Of a stretch of 44,568 bases of DNA, positions 1 to 8,622 are shown piece after piece. Made by a program: the position numbers and the translations under genes. Each line of letters starts with the position of its first letter. The stretch's first letter is position 1. The stretch is from assembly GCA_036741695.1 (NCBI GenBank), contig DAINRU010000018.1, positions 1 to 44,568 on the forward strand, read 5' to 3'. The notes under the pieces were generated by a model. The model did no database searches, was not told the DNA's origin, and was given only the letters and a program-made list of their open reading frames with translations. This DNA comes from JAFANK01 sp036741695. GTDB lineage: Bacteria > Vulcanimicrobiota > Vulcanimicrobiia > Eremiobacterales > Eremiobacteraceae.

Positions 1-1012
1 GGCTCGGACCGGCGATGCCAGCGATGAGCTCGAGAAAACTTGACTCGATGCCGTTGTTCTGCGCCTTGACGACCACTCGCCGCGGCGCCGATGTCGTGCT
101 GTTGTAATGATAGTACAATAGTCGCGCCGGCTGTTCGAACGTGACGTCGGCATAGAAGAGCGTGCCGTTCTCGACGAGCGTCTCGGGGAAATCCGACACG
201 AGCAAGTTCTTCGGTGGGACCGGTGGCTGCGCCAGATTCGTCACCACAACAGTGACGTCTTGATGGTAGGGCGCGTATCCCGGCCCCACGATCGATAGCG
301 GAACGACGACCGTCACTGACTCGTCGGCCGCCAGCTCGTGATTGCCGCGCACCTGTTCAGGCAGCGCCTTCACCTTCGCGCCCGGTTCGGGATAGGCGAC
401 GAGCGTCGCCGCGTCGGCGGCCGCCTCAGCCACATAGTTCGACGACGCCGGATCGCCCGTGATGGTCACCGACGTCGAGCTGTAGGCTTTGCCCGCGTAG
501 GCTTGCACGGTGACCGGGAGCGTGGCGCTCAAGCCGAACTCGTCGGTCGCGGTGATCGTGGTGGCGCCGGTGCGCAGCCCGCTCAGGTCGATCGTGCGGT
601 CGATGGGATTGAAGATCGCCCGCACGATGTCCGCGTCATAACCGGAAAGGATGAGGATGCCGCTCGGCGGTGACTGCACGTGCACGGAAAGACTGCGCCC
701 GAGGATGAGGTAGGCGGACGCCTGGTCCAGTCGCACGGGGACGGGCGAGGGGGGGATGACGATGGGCATGAGCGTCGGCGATTCGCCGGGCTGCGGCGAC
801 TGCTCGGGCGACTGGGTGCTCCCCGGCGAGGCGCTCGGCGCTTGTGAAACCATCACACTTGGGCTTTGCGACGGCGCGGCGCTTGGAGCGATAGGCCCGG
901 GTGGCTGGCTGTGCGCCTCGCGCGCGCCCTGCGCCACCACCAAAACCACAGCGAAGAACACAGCGCCGAGCCAGGTCAAAGCTCGCGCCGCACCCGCCCG
1001 CACGTGAGACAT
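1..1012 (-). CDS. Secreted or membrane-anchored protein, 3' end outside window
   Basis: The gene is read leftward from ATG at 1012-1010 and is still open at base 1, so 337 residues are visible and the C-terminus is missing. Residues about 10-28 form a hydrophobic signal peptide or anchor. They are followed by a Pro/Ser/Gln-rich linker (about 38-90) and then beta-rich sequence with short Thr/Val-rich strands like bacterial Ig-like or cell-surface repeats. I do not recognise the family. Its ATG overlaps the TGA of the upstream recQ by one base (TGATG), so the two genes are probably translationally coupled. The link to a helicase gene says nothing obvious about function; export to the envelope is the only inference I would defend. 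Confidence 0.7.
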   Translation of the reverse strand, partial: MSHVRAGAARALTWLGAVFFAVVLVVAQGAREAHSQPPGPIAPSAAPSQSPSVMVSQAPSASPGSTQSPEQSPQPGESPTLMPIVIPPSPVPVRLDQASAYLILGRSLSVHVQSPPSGILILSGYDADIVRAIFNPIDRTIDLSGLRTGATTITATDEFGLSATLPVTVQAYAGKAYSSTSVTITGDPASSNYVAEAAADAATLVAYPEPGAKVKALPEQVRGNHELAADESVTVVVPLSIVGPGYAPYHQDVTVVVTNLAQPPVPPKNLLVSDFPETLVENGTLFYADVTFEQPARLLYYHYNSTTSAPRRVVVKAQNNGIESSFLELIAGIAGPS

Positions 1013-2667
1013 CAGGCGATTTGCTGCTCTTGCCGGCTGACGGCAGTGGCGAGCAACGTCTTGTAGCCGTGGCTAGGGAAGAGCACGGTCACAAGGTCGC
1101 GCTCCGAACGCTCGACCGTTCCCTGGCCGAACTTGGGATGGTGCACGATGTCACCGATGCGGAAGTCGGCGCCATCCTCCTCGGGGACGGCCTCGGGCAG
1201 GCCCTTGGCCAAGGCTGCACGGCAGTTATCGCACGCGCCGCAGTTGACCCGGTCGTACTCCTCGCCGAAGTAGTTGAGGATGAACTTGCGGCGGCAGCTG
1301 CGCGTCTCGCAATATTGCAGCATCATCGCGAGCTTGCTCTGGTCGTACGATTTCTTGGTCTCGTAGCTGGCCAGATTCAGCGATCGCTCGACGTGCTTTT
1401 TGATGGCGGGAGGGATGCCGTAGGTGCCCTTGGAGACGTTGTGGATGAAGCCGCCCTTCTTGAGCAGCGCCAGGATGACTTTGAGCTTGGTCAGCGGCAG
1501 TTGCGAGATCTTGCGCAGATCGGTGAGCGACACGCCGTTGTCCTGTTGCTCGAAGTACTGCAAGGTGCCGAACACCTTTTGCACTTCTTCGACGTCCGGA
1601 TACTTGCCGGTCAGGAAGTAGTTCTGCACGCGCGTGTCGCTCTGCCGGTAGAGCAGCAAGCACAAAGATTCCTGACCGTCGCGCCCAGCCCGGCCAGCCT
1701 CCTGCGTGTAGGCTTCGACGCTGCCAGGCAGATCGTAGTGGATGACAAAGCGGATGTTAGCCTTATCGATGCCCAGGCCGAAGGCATTCGTCGCCACGAC
1801 CACCTTCACGTTCTCGTTCATGAAGTGGTTGTGAACGCGGTCGCGCTCCGCTTTCTGCAGCTTGCTGTGGTAGACGTCGGCCTCGATGCCCAGCTCGTCG
1901 CGCAGATACTCCGACACCGCGTACGTGTTCTTGATGGTCGCCGTATAGATGATGCCCAGCCCGTCGCGCAGCTCGCCGCCGAGCTTGGCGCGCAGGACGC
2001 GCAGCTTGTCGTCGTCGCTCGTGGTTCGGGCCACTTCGTAGACGAGGTTGGGACGGTCGAAACCGCGCACGATGGGCTTGGCGTGGGGGATCCCCAGCTG
2101 GGTCACGATGTCCTCGCGCACCGCGGGCGTGGCCGTGGCGGTGAGGGCGAGCACGGTTGGGTGGCCGAGCGCGGCGATGACCCGCCCAAGATTGAGGTAT
2201 GCCGGCCTGAAATCGTGACCCCATTGCGAGATACAGTGCGCCTCGTCGACGACGAACAGCGGGATATGCAGCCGTTTGAGCACGTCGACGAAGCTCTCGT
2301 CCTCGAGCCGCTCCGGCGTGACGTAGATGAGCTTCAGGTTGCCGAGCGAGATGCGTTCGAGGTGGGAGACCTCTTCTTCATCGGTGAGCGTGCTATTGAG
2401 CGCGATGCTGCCGCTGATGCCCGCGTCGGCGAGCATATCGAGCTGATCCTTCATCAAAGCGATGAGCGGCGACACGACGACGGTCGTGCCGGGCAGGAGC
2501 AGCGCCGGCAGCTGGTAACAGAGCGATTTCCCTGCGCCGGTGGCGAGGATTGCGAGTGTATCTTTGCCGTCCAAGACGCGGCGGATGACGTCTTCCTGCC
2601 CCGGATAGAAATGCTTGTATCCGAAGTGTCGTCGCAGCGCCTCGTCAAGGTCGATGTCGAGTGACAT
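1012..2667 (-). CDS. recQ: RecQ-family ATP-dependent DNA helicase
   Basis: This 551-residue 3'-5' superfamily 2 DNA helicase belongs to the RecQ family of recombination and repair enzymes. Visible motifs are Walker A ATGAGKS (42-48), the DEAH box (141-144) followed by CISQWGHDFR, and motif VI QEAGRAGRDG (322-331). A winged-helix-like stretch (about 380-420) precedes a zinc site made from C453 or C458 with C476, C479 and C482. There is no HRDC domain. The last 50 residues (about 501-551) instead contain GDIVHHPKFGQGTV, which resembles the small Tudor-like/DUF3553 tail found on UvrD/PcrA and some RecQ proteins. The gene starts with ATG and is divergent from dnaX across 219 bases. It is the first gene of a two-gene unit with the secreted protein. 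Confidence 0.93.
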   Translation of the reverse strand: MSLDIDLDEALRRHFGYKHFYPGQEDVIRRVLDGKDTLAILATGAGKSLCYQLPALLLPGTTVVVSPLIALMKDQLDMLADAGISGSIALNSTLTDEEEVSHLERISLGNLKLIYVTPERLEDESFVDVLKRLHIPLFVVDEAHCISQWGHDFRPAYLNLGRVIAALGHPTVLALTATATPAVREDIVTQLGIPHAKPIVRGFDRPNLVYEVARTTSDDDKLRVLRAKLGGELRDGLGIIYTATIKNTYAVSEYLRDELGIEADVYHSKLQKAERDRVHNHFMNENVKVVVATNAFGLGIDKANIRFVIHYDLPGSVEAYTQEAGRAGRDGQESLCLLLYRQSDTRVQNYFLTGKYPDVEEVQKVFGTLQYFEQQDNGVSLTDLRKISQLPLTKLKVILALLKKGGFIHNVSKGTYGIPPAIKKHVERSLNLASYETKKSYDQSKLAMMLQYCETRSCRRKFILNYFGEEYDRVNCGACDNCRAALAKGLPEAVPEEDGADFRIGDIVHHPKFGQGTVERSERDLVTVLFPSHGYKTLLATAVSRQEQQIA

Positions 2668-2814
2668 GACGTTTGTTGTTGGACCTTCCTACGCGGGTGT
2701 GTGAGTCTCGCGCTCGCTAGCGTCAACGCCGTAAAGCCGGCCGTATATACGTACCGCGAGCCGCGAGGGGGTCTTTAGATTTCTTTTTTGCTCCTACCCG
2801 GGTTTGCCTCACTT

Positions 2815-2867
2815 GAAACCTACGGTTTCGCGCCCAAAGCTCCTTCCGTCTAGGAAAGGATTCTAGA
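2815..2867. other. Hairpins in the recQ-dnaX divergent region
   Basis: The 219-base divergent spacer contains GAAACC-TAC-GGTTTC (2815-2829), a perfect 6-bp stem with a 3-base loop. It also contains TCTAG...CTAGA (2849-2853 with 2863-2867). Both lie between the two start codons and could be operator sites or leader hairpins for dnaX. I see no convincing sigma-70 promoter pair. I looked for an SRP RNA gene here, because scr sits before dnaX in Bacillus, and did not find one. Confidence 0.3.
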
Positions 2868-2886
2868 GCGACCGAACCCGCCGTAT

Positions 2887-4617
2887 GTGGCCGCACACGA
2901 CTCCTCCGGATCGACGTTGACGCTGTACCGCAAGCACCGCCCCATGGCGTTTGACGAGCTTGTCGGCCAGACGGCTGTCGTCACCGGCCTGCAGGCGGCG
3001 GTCAAGAGCTCTAGAGTAGCCCACGCGTACCTCTTCGCCGGACCACGCGGGACCGGAAAGACGTCAGCAGCACGCATCCTGGCGAAATGTCTGAACTGCC
3101 AGCGCGGCGGGCCGCGTCCGGACCCGTGCGGTGAATGCGATGCTTGCCTTTCGATCGCGGCCGGCACGGCGTTCGACGTCATCGAGATCGACGCGGCGAG
3201 CAATCGCGGCATCAATGAGATCCGCGAGCTGCGCGAGCGCGTGAAGTTCGCTCCGGCGCAGTTCCGCACCAAGGTCTACATCGTGGACGAGGTCCACATG
3301 CTCACCGCCGAAGCATTCAACGCGCTGCTCAAGACGCTCGAAGAGCCTCCCGACAATGTCGTCTTCGTGCTGGCCACGACCGAGGCCCACAAAGTTCCTC
3401 CGACGATCTTGTCGCGTGTCCAGCGCTACGAGTTCCGGCGCATGCAGCCGGCGGACATCCTACGCCGGCTGACCGACGTTGCGAAGGAAGAGAAGATCGC
3501 CGCAGACCCGGCTGCCCTGCAGCGCCTCGCGTTCCTGGCTGACGGCGCGATGCGCGACGCGCTCGTGTTGCTCGAGCAGGCTCGTGGATTCGCCGGGAAC
3601 GGGAAGATCGACGGCGCCGTCCTGGACGCCGCGTTTGGTGCGCCGGTCTACGACCTCGTCGAACAGACCGCAGATGCCATCGCCGCGTCGGACGCGCGCG
3701 CCGTGCTCGCGGCGGTCGCAGAAGCGGTCGATCGCGGGACCGATCCGGCGTGGCTTGCCAAGGAGCTGTTGCGCTGGTTCCGCCTTGCGCTGCTCGCCCA
3801 GGTGAGCCCCGACGTGCTCGCCGCGGAGGTGCCGCCGGAGACGGCGACGCGTATCGCCGCCAAAGCGGCGGCGCTGCCGCGCACGCGCATCCTCGCAACG
3901 TTACGCAACTTGTCAGAAGCGATCTCGCAGCGCTACTCCGCGCAGCCGCGCATCGATCTCGAGCTCGCGCTCATCCGCGTCGTGCTGCCGGCCGACGAGC
4001 TCTCGCTGCAGACGATATCGGATCGGCTGCGTGCGCTGGAAGAGCTCTCGGGCTCAGGTCACGGCGGCGCACCACCTCCGCCCGTCTCAGCAGCCCCGAG
4101 CAAGCGCGCATCATCCGGCACGGCGCGCAAGCCCGAGCGCACGCCGCTCAACGCCTCGCCAGATCCCGCTCCGAGCGACGAGCACCACGGCGACCATGCG
4201 AGCGCGCACGATGCAGCGCCGCTGGGCGCTGCGCACGTCGAACCCGATCGAGCTGACGCGCACGTGCGGGCTGCGGGCGAGAGCCTGAGCCTGTCGAAGC
4301 TCCGCGCGCTGTGGCCGCACGTGATCAGCGCCGTCAAAGAACGTTCGAAGCCGTGCTATGGCCATCTCGAGCACGCGGCGATCGTCGACGCCACCGCGCA
4401 GACGGTGACCCTCGGCGTCCCCTCCAAGTTCAACCGCGACTTGCTGGCGGAAAAGGCTATGGTCGCGGTGATCGAAGCATCGATCGGTGAGGTCGCAGGC
4501 GCAGTGGTCAACGTCGAGTGCGTCGTCGTGGCCGAGCCAGCGCAGGCGCGCACGAGGCCGGGGAGCGACGAGGCATTCTCGCTGGCCGAATCCGTGCTCG
4601 GCGCAGACCTGCTATGA
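2887..4617 (+). CDS. dnaX: DNA polymerase III subunit gamma/tau
   Basis: This is the clamp-loader ATPase of the replicative polymerase (576 residues). The AAA+ core shows Walker A GPRGTGKT (52-59), a zinc module with C71, C81, C84 and C87, Walker B VDEVH (133-137) and sensor 1 LATT (162-165). The Arg-finger motif, usually SRC, reads SRV here (176-178). Residues about 380-450 are a Pro/Ala/His-rich linker and the C-terminal about 110 residues are tau-like. The start is GTG at 2887; an ATG at 2885 is out of frame and there is no close Shine-Dalgarno. ybaB and recR follow, the classical dnaX-ybaB-recR order. I saw no slippery A-rich frameshift heptamer. Confidence 0.95.
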   Translation: MAAHDSSGSTLTLYRKHRPMAFDELVGQTAVVTGLQAAVKSSRVAHAYLFAGPRGTGKTSAARILAKCLNCQRGGPRPDPCGECDACLSIAAGTAFDVIEIDAASNRGINEIRELRERVKFAPAQFRTKVYIVDEVHMLTAEAFNALLKTLEEPPDNVVFVLATTEAHKVPPTILSRVQRYEFRRMQPADILRRLTDVAKEEKIAADPAALQRLAFLADGAMRDALVLLEQARGFAGNGKIDGAVLDAAFGAPVYDLVEQTADAIAASDARAVLAAVAEAVDRGTDPAWLAKELLRWFRLALLAQVSPDVLAAEVPPETATRIAAKAAALPRTRILATLRNLSEAISQRYSAQPRIDLELALIRVVLPADELSLQTISDRLRALEELSGSGHGGAPPPPVSAAPSKRASSGTARKPERTPLNASPDPAPSDEHHGDHASAHDAAPLGAAHVEPDRADAHVRAAGESLSLSKLRALWPHVISAVKERSKPCYGHLEHAAIVDATAQTVTLGVPSKFNRDLLAEKAMVAVIEASIGEVAGAVVNVECVVVAEPAQARTRPGSDEAFSLAESVLGADLL

Positions 4618-4630
4618 ACGGGAATGTCGT

Positions 4631-4692
4631 AACGGACCTTCAGATCCGTTTGAAGCAACGGACCTTTGAAGCAACGGACCTTTAGGTCCGTT
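4631..4692. repeat. CGGACCT hairpin repeat cluster A
   Basis: This intergenic cluster between dnaX and ybaB is built from AACGGACC arms. It starts with an imperfect hairpin (4631-4650). Two exact tandem copies of TTTGAAGCAACGGACC follow (4649-4664, 4665-4680). It ends in a perfect palindrome, AACGGACCTTTAGGTCCGTT (4673-4692; 9-bp stem, 2-base loop). The same arms recur in opposite orientation upstream of the decarboxylase gene near 26426-26485. The arrangement fits a dispersed REP-like element or multi-site operator. As RNA it would fold next to the ybaB ribosome binding site (AGGA, 4694-4697). Confidence 0.75.
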
Positions 4693-4703
4693 CAGGAACA
4701 ACC

Positions 4704-5009
4704 ATGAACCAGCAGCAATTGATGCAGCAGGCGCGCAAACTCCAAGCACAGCTGGCCAAGATCCAAGAGGATCTCGGCCGCGAGACCGTCGTGGGGAGCT
4801 CAGGCTCGGGCGCGGTGCAGGTGACGTTGAACGGGCACGGCGGGGTCGAGCGCATCAAGGTGACGCCGGAAGCGGTTGATCCAAGCGACCTCGAGACGCT
4901 CGAGGATCTGCTCACCATCGCCTTCAAGGACGCCCAGGCCAAAGTCGCAGAGCTCTCGCAGGCCCGCATGGGCGGGCTCACGGGCGGTCTCGGGATCCCC
5001 GGACTGTAA
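4704..5009 (+). CDS. ybaB: YbaB/EbfC family nucleoid-associated protein
   Basis: This 101-residue DNA-binding protein of the YbaB/EbfC family acts as a small dimer on the nucleoid and is usually linked to recombination mediator function. The N-terminal helix is rich in Gln and Lys (residues 1-25). It is followed by the typical core, with VTLNGHGGVERIKV around 41-54, and a Gly-rich C-terminus. ATG at 4704 has AGGA six bases upstream. The gene sits in the conserved position between dnaX and recR and is separated from dnaX by the CGGACCT repeat cluster, so it may be expressed separately. Confidence 0.93.
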   Translation: MNQQQLMQQARKLQAQLAKIQEDLGRETVVGSSGSGAVQVTLNGHGGVERIKVTPEAVDPSDLETLEDLLTIAFKDAQAKVAELSQARMGGLTGGLGIPGL

Positions 5010-5014
5010 CCGGT

Positions 5015-5614
5015 TTGCAGTACCTCGCAGCTCCGCTCTCGGCGCTGATCGGCGAACTCGAGAAGCTTCCCACCGTCGGACCGAAGACGGCCGCACGCCT
5101 GGCCTTCCACCTGCTGTCGGCGAGCAAAGAAGACGCGCAAGCCCTCGCGCGCGCGATCGTCGAGGTCAAGGAGAAAGTGCGCTTTTGCAGCCGCTGTTTT
5201 TCGTTGACCGAAGGCGACCCATGTTTTATCTGCGCGGATCCGGCTCGCGATGCGTCGTCGATATGCGTGGTCGGGGAGGCCAAAGACGTCTACGCGATCG
5301 AGCGCACGATGAGCTATCGTGGGCGGTACCACGTGCTTGGCGGGCTCATCTCGCCGATCGAAGGCATCGGCGTCGGTCAGCTCAAGATCAAGGAACTGGT
5401 GGATCGCGTGGCTGCCGACGGCGTCAAGGAAGTCATCATCGCCACCAATCCGAACGCCGAGGGTGAGTCGACCGCGCTGTATCTCGCGCGGCTGCTTGCC
5501 CCGCTCGGCGTGCAGGTGACGCGGCTCGCATACGGCCTGCCGATCGGCGGTGATCTCGATTACGCGGATGAGGTCACATTGACGCGCGCGCTAGAAGGCC
5601 GCCGCTCCCTCTAG
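5015..5614 (+). CDS. recR: Recombination mediator protein RecR
   Basis: RecR (199 residues) loads RecA at gaps together with RecO/RecF. The helix-hairpin-helix LPTVGPKTAARLA lies at about 18-30. The C4 zinc finger uses C58, C61, C70 and C73. A Toprim domain (about 80-175) begins with ICVVGEAKDVYAIE and contains the IIATNPNAEGE stretch. The start is TTG at 5015, five bases after the ybaB stop. No ATG or GTG fits the family's N-terminus better. Length is standard for the family. Confidence 0.95.
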   Translation: MQYLAAPLSALIGELEKLPTVGPKTAARLAFHLLSASKEDAQALARAIVEVKEKVRFCSRCFSLTEGDPCFICADPARDASSICVVGEAKDVYAIERTMSYRGRYHVLGGLISPIEGIGVGQLKIKELVDRVAADGVKEVIIATNPNAEGESTALYLARLLAPLGVQVTRLAYGLPIGGDLDYADEVTLTRALEGRRSL

Positions 5615-5628
5615 CCGCAGATGGCGGC

Positions 5629-6624
5629 TCAAGGTTTGCGGGCCGGCCGTCGCACGAAGTGCCGGGCGAACTCTCGAGCGCGCTCGGAGGCTTCGCGATA
5701 CAAGGCCCCCATTGCGCTCGGGGACATGCGCAGGCCGGTCTCATAGTAATGCGACGCGGCTTGACCGACGACGAGCGTGCCCGCGTATGCGATGGCGGCC
5801 TTGATGGGGATGCCCGCCAGCGGAATGAACCCGGACGCCTCACGCGCCAGAGCGCGCCACCCATAGCCCCCGCCGACCACCGGCACGAGCTCCACGATCC
5901 TCGCGAGCTCGGGTTTTTTGCCATACGCGGCGGCGATGCGCAGCAACATACGCATCTGCAACGCGGTGATGGCGATCGTGTCGCCCGCAGACGCGATGCC
6001 GCCCGTGATGAGCCCGAGCACCGGTATGTGATCTGCGAGCGCCGAGACGGCCGCGATCTTGAGACTGTTCATCGCGCAGTCCATCGTCAGCCTGGCCGCC
6101 ACAATCGGGCGGAACGCGGGGATAGCTGCAGCGAGCGCGATCTCCTGGCCGCGGTAGACGGAGACGAGGTCGGGCAAGAGGTACTTGCGCAGCTCGGCCA
6201 GCGCGAGCGCGCTCACGTAGTAGACTGATGCCGCCCGGGCGGCCGGTTTGGACGACGCAGGCGCCGTGGCAAGACGGGCCTCATCCAGCGCATTTCCCTC
6301 GCCGGTGCGCACGACGAGGACCGGCAGCGGCACGCTCGCCACATCCGCCAGCGCACCGTTGGTCGCCTCCACGTCTGCGCAATACACGATGGCGCGCGCG
6401 TCAGGCTCCGACGCGGCGACGGCGGCGAGCGTGTCAATGGCCTGGACAGCCCCATCGTCGAAACGGCCGGCGGCGGCCAGCGTGTCGAGGAACGCACCGC
6501 TGCCCGGACCACAGACGGCGAGTCGGACGCGCCGCCGCGCCTCAGCGTCGACCGCTTTGAGGTCGACGCGGCGCCGCACGTGGTCGATCCACGCCCCAGC
6601 GCTCGAGGGCTCGCGCGTGCTCAC
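5629..6624 (-). CDS. DUF697 membrane protein with degenerate GTPase-like N-terminus
   Basis: In this 331-residue protein, residues about 145-320 match the DUF697/YcjF-type domain: hydrophobic segments around ALADHIPVLGLITGGIAS and AGIPIKAAIAYAGTLVVG, and the ELVPVVGGGYGWRALARE stretch. The N-terminal third has a hydrophobic strand followed by CGPGSG (about 35-43), where related proteins carry a dynamin-like GTPase. No intact P-loop is present, so GTP binding is unlikely. It lies 12 bases downstream of the M48 metalloprotease gene on the same strand and is probably co-transcribed. Membrane localisation is inferred from the hydrophobic segments. The substrate or partner is unknown. Confidence 0.75.
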   Translation of the reverse strand: MSTREPSSAGAWIDHVRRRVDLKAVDAEARRRVRLAVCGPGSGAFLDTLAAAGRFDDGAVQAIDTLAAVAASEPDARAIVYCADVEATNGALADVASVPLPVLVVRTGEGNALDEARLATAPASSKPAARAASVYYVSALALAELRKYLLPDLVSVYRGQEIALAAAIPAFRPIVAARLTMDCAMNSLKIAAVSALADHIPVLGLITGGIASAGDTIAITALQMRMLLRIAAAYGKKPELARIVELVPVVGGGYGWRALAREASGFIPLAGIPIKAAIAYAGTLVVGQAASHYYETGLRMSPSAMGALYREASERAREFARHFVRRPARKP

Positions 6625-6636
6625 GAGCCGCGCGAC

Positions 6637-8622
6637 TCAGTCAAGCGGCTTCTCGGAGTAACCCTCGTAGATGAGACCCATGATGATCTCGAGCGATTCC
6701 TGCGAGAGGTGCTTGTCCACGGCGATGTCGATGATCGGCTTACCGGTGGCTTTCTGTTCGTTGATGACAGTGCTCACCGGCACTTTCTCTTCGGCTGCGA
6801 GCCAGGTCGCGGCCATGATATCACCCGCGGAAAGACCGAGTTTGACCGACTCCTCATACGTGGGCGGGTCGACGCCGAGCCGCAGCTGGATGACACGGGC
6901 GAGCGTCTCGTACCGGCCCTGCGACACGCCGACGCCGAGCATGGTGATGCCGCTCGTCAGCTGCCGCGCTTGCGCGTTGTAGTAGAACGTTTGCGCCGTC
7001 TCAGCGGCGTTGGCGGCCAGATCGAGCGACGCGATGGCGCTCTGCGCCAGCGGTCGCAAGTCTTGCGCGGTGCGCGGCGACAGATCGCCGCCGAAATCGA
7101 GCTGCGCCCGGTCGAGCTCCCGGAAGTACGTGTCGAGCGGCGCGAGCGACTGGTACCCGAGCGCGATGGCGCCGCGGGAAGCTGTCACGCCGGCGACGAG
7201 GTCGTTCTGCGAGCTGGTCAGCTGGCGCAGCAGGTCGGGATAGAAGGGCAGCAGTTCGAGGTCGGTCGCGGTCATGTGCTGACGGTGCAAAGGCGCCTGC
7301 ATCTCGTTGAGCACGCTTTCGTCGTCGCGCAGCATACCCGGCGAGTTTGTCTGGATGGCCTCGCTCTTGTCGAAGATGACGTTGATATCTTTGGCCATGT
7401 GCTCGAGGTCGTTCATGACGCCTTCGATGCGGCTACCTGGCCGGACGTCGACGTTGCTCAGGTTGGGGATCTCGTATTCCAAGCTCTGCAGGCGCTGGTC
7501 GAAGCGATTCAGGTCGTCTCGCTGAAGCTTGATGCGATCGTCGAGCGCGGTCTGCGTCTGCTTGCTCGCGCTGACCGCCGCAGTGACCTGTTCGATGAGC
7601 GGGGCGATGTTGGGGTTCAACAGGCCGTTGCCGGGTCGCTGCTCCTTCGGCAGGAGCGCCATCTCGTGCTGCGCGGCGGTCTCGGCCGTCGGCGTCAGGT
7701 TATTCTCGTGCTCGACCTTGGCCAGCGCCTGCTCGCTCTCCGCGAAGTCGCCGAGGGCGAGATCGCACTCACCATCGTGGAGCAGCGCGAGCTGGTTGTC
7801 GGGGTCTTTGGGCAGGACGTCCGTCTCGAGCTTGTGGCAGGAATAGGCGTAGCGGCCTTCGCTCTCGTCGTGGATCGCCTGAGCGAGATACGTCTCGGTC
7901 GTCGCTTGGGTGAACTCGGGATAGCCTTTCATGTGCGCGATGCGCGCCGCCGAGTCCGGGTGGTCCTCGAAGTACTTGTTGAGCAGATCGTTGCCTTCCT
8001 GATTCTGCTGACCCAGGCGTTCCATGAACGATACCATGGCGCTGGGATCGTAGCCGGCTCTCGTCATCAACATGAGCCCGTATTGGTCGGCTTGCAGCTC
8101 GTCGACGCGCGACATCTTCTCGAGCGACAGGTCCTGGATGAGGCTGCCGAAGCGCCAGACGAATGGCGACACCATGGCGAGAACGCCCATGATCATGTTG
8201 ATGATCTGCGCCTTGGCGTTGAGCGTGATCTGGTTGCGCCGCTCGACGTGACCCATCTCATGCCCCAGCACGCCGGCCAGCTCGTCGTCGGAGTTCACGA
8301 AGTTCAGCAGACCGTAGTTGACGTACACGAAGCCGCCGGGCAGCGAAAAGGCGTTGATCTCGTTCGTATCGATGATCTTGAAGGTGTAGTTGATATCGGG
8401 GCGCGCTCTGTACTGCGCGAGGTTGGCGCCGATCGAATTGACCCAGTTGTTCAGGATCGGATCGGAAACGATGGGGTTCTCGCGGTCGACCTCTGCGGCA
8501 GCCTGCTGGCCCATGCGGATCTCGCTCTGGGTGGAGACGGCTTTGGCCGGCAGCGGTACGCTGCTCACGAGCAGACTGGCGAGCACCGCTAGGGCGATGC
8601 CGCGTGTGTGCGATCTCTTCAT
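6637..8622 (-). CDS. Exported M48-family zinc metalloprotease with long C-terminal extension
   Basis: This is a 661-residue gluzincin. I chose ATG at 8622 because it gives a clean signal peptide (residues 1-28, ending PLPAKA) with GGGGGAG eight bases upstream; an ATG ten codons earlier lacks both. The active site is HEMGH (121-125), with the third zinc ligand E175 in DELQAD. After the protease domain come TPR-like helices (about 245-310), a coiled-coil-rich middle (about 335-480) and a distinct C-terminal domain (about 590-661). The architecture recalls periplasmic BepA-like M48-TPR chaperone/proteases but is longer. It is probably extracytoplasmic and involved in envelope protein quality control (inference). 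It is followed by the DUF697 gene. Confidence 0.9.
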   Translation of the reverse strand: MKRSHTRGIALAVLASLLVSSVPLPAKAVSTQSEIRMGQQAAAEVDRENPIVSDPILNNWVNSIGANLAQYRARPDINYTFKIIDTNEINAFSLPGGFVYVNYGLLNFVNSDDELAGVLGHEMGHVERRNQITLNAKAQIINMIMGVLAMVSPFVWRFGSLIQDLSLEKMSRVDELQADQYGLMLMTRAGYDPSAMVSFMERLGQQNQEGNDLLNKYFEDHPDSAARIAHMKGYPEFTQATTETYLAQAIHDESEGRYAYSCHKLETDVLPKDPDNQLALLHDGECDLALGDFAESEQALAKVEHENNLTPTAETAAQHEMALLPKEQRPGNGLLNPNIAPLIEQVTAAVSASKQTQTALDDRIKLQRDDLNRFDQRLQSLEYEIPNLSNVDVRPGSRIEGVMNDLEHMAKDINVIFDKSEAIQTNSPGMLRDDESVLNEMQAPLHRQHMTATDLELLPFYPDLLRQLTSSQNDLVAGVTASRGAIALGYQSLAPLDTYFRELDRAQLDFGGDLSPRTAQDLRPLAQSAIASLDLAANAAETAQTFYYNAQARQLTSGITMLGVGVSQGRYETLARVIQLRLGVDPPTYEESVKLGLSAGDIMAATWLAAEEKVPVSTVINEQKATGKPIIDIAVDKHLSQESLEIIMGLIYEGYSEKPLD

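Noticed and set aside
901..2664. Long open frame antisense to recQ
   Set aside because: It mirrors recQ in a GC-rich genome and has no domain similarity. The many other long antisense frames in the window have the same explanation.
2668..2886. SRP RNA gene upstream of dnaX, as in Bacillus
   Set aside because: CGGAAGGAGC occurs on the minus strand, but the conserved AGCAGCC and GNRA-loop context of helix 8 is missing, and no overall rod-like fold is visible.
2887..4617. Programmed frameshift for a separate gamma subunit in dnaX
   Set aside because: No A-rich slippery heptamer with a following hairpin is visible at the end of the ATPase part.
4631..4692. CGGACCT repeats as a mini CRISPR array
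   Set aside because: Units are 16 bases, directly abutting without spacers, and palindromic. There are no cas genes.
6580..8592. 670-codon open frame antisense to the M48 protease gene
   Set aside because: The real coding strand has HExxH and a signal peptide. The antisense frame reads as Arg/Val/Asp-rich shadow sequence.
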